From Curvibacter sp. (lineage in GTDB: Bacteria; Pseudomonadota; Gammaproteobacteria; Burkholderiales; Burkholderiaceae_C): a DNA stretch of 64,000 nucleotides. Positions 62,396 through 64,000 of the stretch are shown here, in pieces. A program made the translations under genes and the position numbers. The notes under the pieces are model-generated. The model was not told where the DNA came from and searched no databases. It saw nothing but the letters and a program-made list of their open reading frames with translations. Position 1 is the first letter of the stretch; each line of letters starts with the position of its first letter. Location: assembly GCA_020248905.1 (NCBI GenBank), contig JADCGR010000051.1, positions 1-64,000 of the forward strand. Reading direction: 5' to 3'.

Positions 62396-63241
62396 ATGCG
62401 TTTGCGCAAAATGATTCCTGCAGCTCTGGCCTGGTGTTTGTGGGCCCCTGGCGCCTACGCGCAGGACCGAACCTGTGCCGAGTTCTATGCCCGGCTCCCT
62501 AACGTCAGCTGGGCCCTGTGCCAGGGCGTGCAGTTGCAGGCGAGCGAGGGCCGCAGTGTCAGGGGGCGCACGATCTATGTGCGCGACGTGCAGCCGGAGA
62601 GCCCGCCCAGGCTCAGGGTCCTGGTGGTGGGCGGCATCCACGGCGACGAACTGTCGTCGGCTTCGGTGGCCCTGCACTGGATCCGGCTGGCCCAGGGCAG
62701 CCAAGAGCCCATCCACTGGCGCTTCATCCCGGCGCTCAACCCGGATGGTCTGTTCGACAAGCCGGCCCGTCGGGTCAACGCGAATGGCGTGGACCTTAAT
62801 CGGAACTTCCCAACGCCCAACTGGGAGCGCGACGCGGCCTACTACTGGGAGGTGCGTACCCGCAAGGACCCCCGCCGCTGGCCGGGGCGACGCCCGCTCA
62901 GCGAACCCGAAAGCGTCTACCTGCACGATGAGATGCAGCGCTTCAAGCCCAATCTGATCGTGAGCATCCACGCCCCCTACGGGGTGCTGGACTTTGACGG
63001 CCCGACCGAGCCGCCGCGGCGCCTGGGCCGGCTGTATCTGGACCAGGTGGGCATCTTTCCCGGATCCCTGGGCAACTACGGGGGCGTCCACAAGGGCATG
63101 CCGGTCGTGACCATCGAACTGCCCAGCGCCTTGCTTACGCCCCGAAACGTCGAAATCCAGCGCATGTGGGATGACCTGCGCGACTGGATGGGTGTAACGC
63201 TCGCGGGTGCCGCAGGCGCCAGCGTGGCGATCCAGCGCTGA
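62396..63241 (+). CDS. Exported M14-type zinc carboxypeptidase (MpaA-like)
   Basis: A 281-residue exported metallopeptidase. Signal peptide about 1-22 (GAYAQ). The zinc site is GGIHGDE (His82, Glu85) plus His192 in SIHAPYG; substrate residues NPDG, VDLNRNFP (Asn135, Arg136) and the catalytic Glu241 in IELPSALL are present. MpaA-type enzymes cleave murein peptides (amidase on gamma-D-Glu-Dap), so a role in cell-wall peptide turnover is likely. Intact. Confidence 0.88.
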   Translation: MRLRKMIPAALAWCLWAPGAYAQDRTCAEFYARLPNVSWALCQGVQLQASEGRSVRGRTIYVRDVQPESPPRLRVLVVGGIHGDELSSASVALHWIRLAQGSQEPIHWRFIPALNPDGLFDKPARRVNANGVDLNRNFPTPNWERDAAYYWEVRTRKDPRRWPGRRPLSEPESVYLHDEMQRFKPNLIVSIHAPYGVLDFDGPTEPPRRLGRLYLDQVGIFPGSLGNYGGVHKGMPVVTIELPSALLTPRNVEIQRMWDDLRDWMGVTLAGAAGASVAIQR

Positions 63242-63271
63242 CGGAGCGCGTCGCGCCACCGCGCGAGGTCG

Positions 63272-63694
63272 TCAGCGCACCAGCAGCACCGGCACGTCGC
63301 ACTTGGCCAGCACCTGCGTGGCGACTGAGCCCATGACGAGATTGCCGAGCGCACCGTGGCCGTGCGAGCCCATGATGAGCATGTCGAACTTGCCAGATTC
63401 GGCGGCCTTAGCGATCGTTTCGCCAGCGTGGCCCACCTTCCACTGGCTTTTGGCGTCAATGCCATGGCGGGCGAGGAACTTGGATACGGGGCTCAGCACT
63501 TTCTCGGACTCTTCGGCGTAGTAATTCTCAACCACTTCCTTGCCCAAGGCCGAGCGCGCGCGGGGGGGCAGGCTGGGCTGGACCGTGAAGATGGTGTAAC
63601 TGTGATCGCTGCCAAAAAGAGTGTCGTGCGCAGCCAGATAAGCCAGCATCTTCTTGGTGAACTCGCTGCCGTCGACAGCCAGAAGAATCTTCAC
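63272..63694 (-). CDS. Universal stress protein (UspA family)
   Basis: A 140-residue UspA domain with VKILLAVDGSEFTKKML at the start and the ATP-binding motif MGSHGHGALGNLVMGSVATQVL. The start is a GTG at 63694, supported by AAGGAG eight bases upstream; an ATG 57 bp further up is on the wrong side of the ribosome site. The promoter carries an FNR-type box, pointing to induction under low oxygen. Confidence 0.93.
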   Translation of the reverse strand: MKILLAVDGSEFTKKMLAYLAAHDTLFGSDHSYTIFTVQPSLPPRARSALGKEVVENYYAEESEKVLSPVSKFLARHGIDAKSQWKVGHAGETIAKAAESGKFDMLIMGSHGHGALGNLVMGSVATQVLAKCDVPVLLVR

Positions 63695-63723
63695 GTAATG
63701 CTCCTTGAGTTGTGATGCTCGAT

Positions 63724-63764
63724 AGTGTATGCGCCCGACCCCGGCCAGCATTGACCAAAGTCAA
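63724..63764 (-). promoter_or_regulatory. FNR/ANR-type promoter of the universal stress protein
   Basis: TTGACCAAAGTCAA (63751-63764) is a perfect dyad close to the FNR consensus TTGATnnnnATCAA. On the minus strand TACACT (63724-63729) is a good -10; a start near 63717 puts the FNR site centre at about -41, the class II activation position. Further up are a second dyad ATCCCGC (63767-63773) / GCGGGAT (63792-63798) and the palindrome AGGGATCCCT (63777-63786). Confidence 0.6.
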
Positions 63765-63867
63765 AAATCCCGCCAGAGGGATCCCTTTGTTGCGGGATCG
63801 GCGCGAGGACGCTGCGCAGCCATACATGTGCTCTGCTGTGCTGCAGGCGTCGACGCCATAGTACGTT

Positions 63868-64000
63868 CACATGCTCGGCGGGTGAAACGAAGGCCAGCAC
63901 GCGCCAAGCTGCTCAACCTTGTCGGCCCCGCCACCGTCCTCCATCGGCATGGAAGCCTGCCCGGGCGCGCACCACTGGTTCCGCCTGTTCCAAGCCCACG
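63868..64000 (+). mobile_element. Start of an IS110/IS1111-family transposase, cut by the window edge
   Basis: Near the right edge one frame reads SSIGMEACPGAHHWFRLFQ, the hallmark block of IS110-family (DEDD) transposases (usually IGMEAC..AHHWAR). Just before it a different frame gives VKRRPARAKLLNLVG, which resembles the preceding transposase segment, so there is likely a frameshift and the copy may be dead. The rest is outside the window. The stretch 63800-63867 shows nothing identifiable. Confidence 0.55.

Noticed and set aside
61643-63259. Open frame of 538 codons on the minus strand
   Set aside because: It overlaps the flavin reductase, spacer and peptidase genes in a different frame and looks like composition-driven read-through.

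Overview
The window is high-GC, densely packed DNA with almost no intergenic space. It looks like a betaproteobacterial chromosome, most likely Alcaligenaceae (Bordetella/Achromobacter/Pusillimonas-like). Two things point there: the gene order mnmG-rsmG-lysE-parA-hydrolase-parB, and the use of Bug-type tricarboxylate-transporter binding proteins beside CoA transferases and LysR regulators. Three parS sites and the parAB genes at 37-41 kb place the window close to the chromosomal replication origin. No rRNA, tRNA, CRISPR array or oriC/dnaA region is visible.

Layout. 0-6.4 kb: the 3' end of an IS66-type insertion sequence, then a chalcone-isomerase-like exported protein, a diguanylate cyclase, NnrU, small membrane proteins, a Spy/LTXXQ protein and a pirin. 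6.2-9.35 kb: a copper cluster with a membrane protein, a wrecked cueR regulator, copZ and, divergently, the copA ATPase; both CueR-type operators are intact. 9.6-13.0 kb: a cassette of LysR, Bug protein, isochorismatase and AroE-like dehydrogenase, with base composition patchily lower than the neighbours. 13.1-25.1 kb: a chemoreceptor, a czcCBA heavy-metal RND efflux operon with a divergent two-component system, then an outer-membrane-type protein, a cytochrome c and an AsmA-like protein broken by a 28-bp tandem duplication. 25.1-33.6 kb: class II aldolase, AraC regulator, a complete branched-chain-type ABC importer and an aryl-aldehyde-type dehydrogenase. 33.6-41.2 kb: cysteine-cluster protein, glutamate dehydrogenase, then mnmG-rsmG-lysE-parA-hydrolase-parB. 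41.3-49.7 kb: methyltransferase, FAD oxidase, cobalamin adenosyltransferase, remnants of a DNA methyltransferase, an AAA/DUF4143 ATPase, uracil permease and upp, an EVE protein and a broken binding protein. 49.8-55.9 kb: a GGDEF-EAL protein translationally coupled to acetoacetyl-CoA synthetase, then another diguanylate cyclase. 55.9-60.7 kb: glutarate-type module (LysR, glutaryl-CoA dehydrogenase, CaiB/BaiF CoA transferase, Bug protein). 60.7-64 kb: EamA exporter, flavin reductase, M14 peptidase, a universal stress protein with an FNR-type promoter, and the beginning of an IS110-type transposase.

How the genes fit together. There are two metal-resistance blocks: monovalent copper, and divalent Co/Zn/Cd judged from the czcA TM4 acids. 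Several catabolic import-and-oxidation blocks are each paired with a divergent regulator. Three c-di-GMP enzymes all keep catalytic and I-site residues. The most unusual features are (1) a pair of perfect palindromes inside parB that encode an in-frame protein insertion, (2) a stack of long inverted repeats between gcdH and its CoA transferase, (3) the LysR/Bug/isochorismatase/AroE-like cassette, and (4) a copper regulon whose operators survive although the local regulator is a pseudogene. Family assignments come from reading translated sequences and recalling family motifs; no database search was run.
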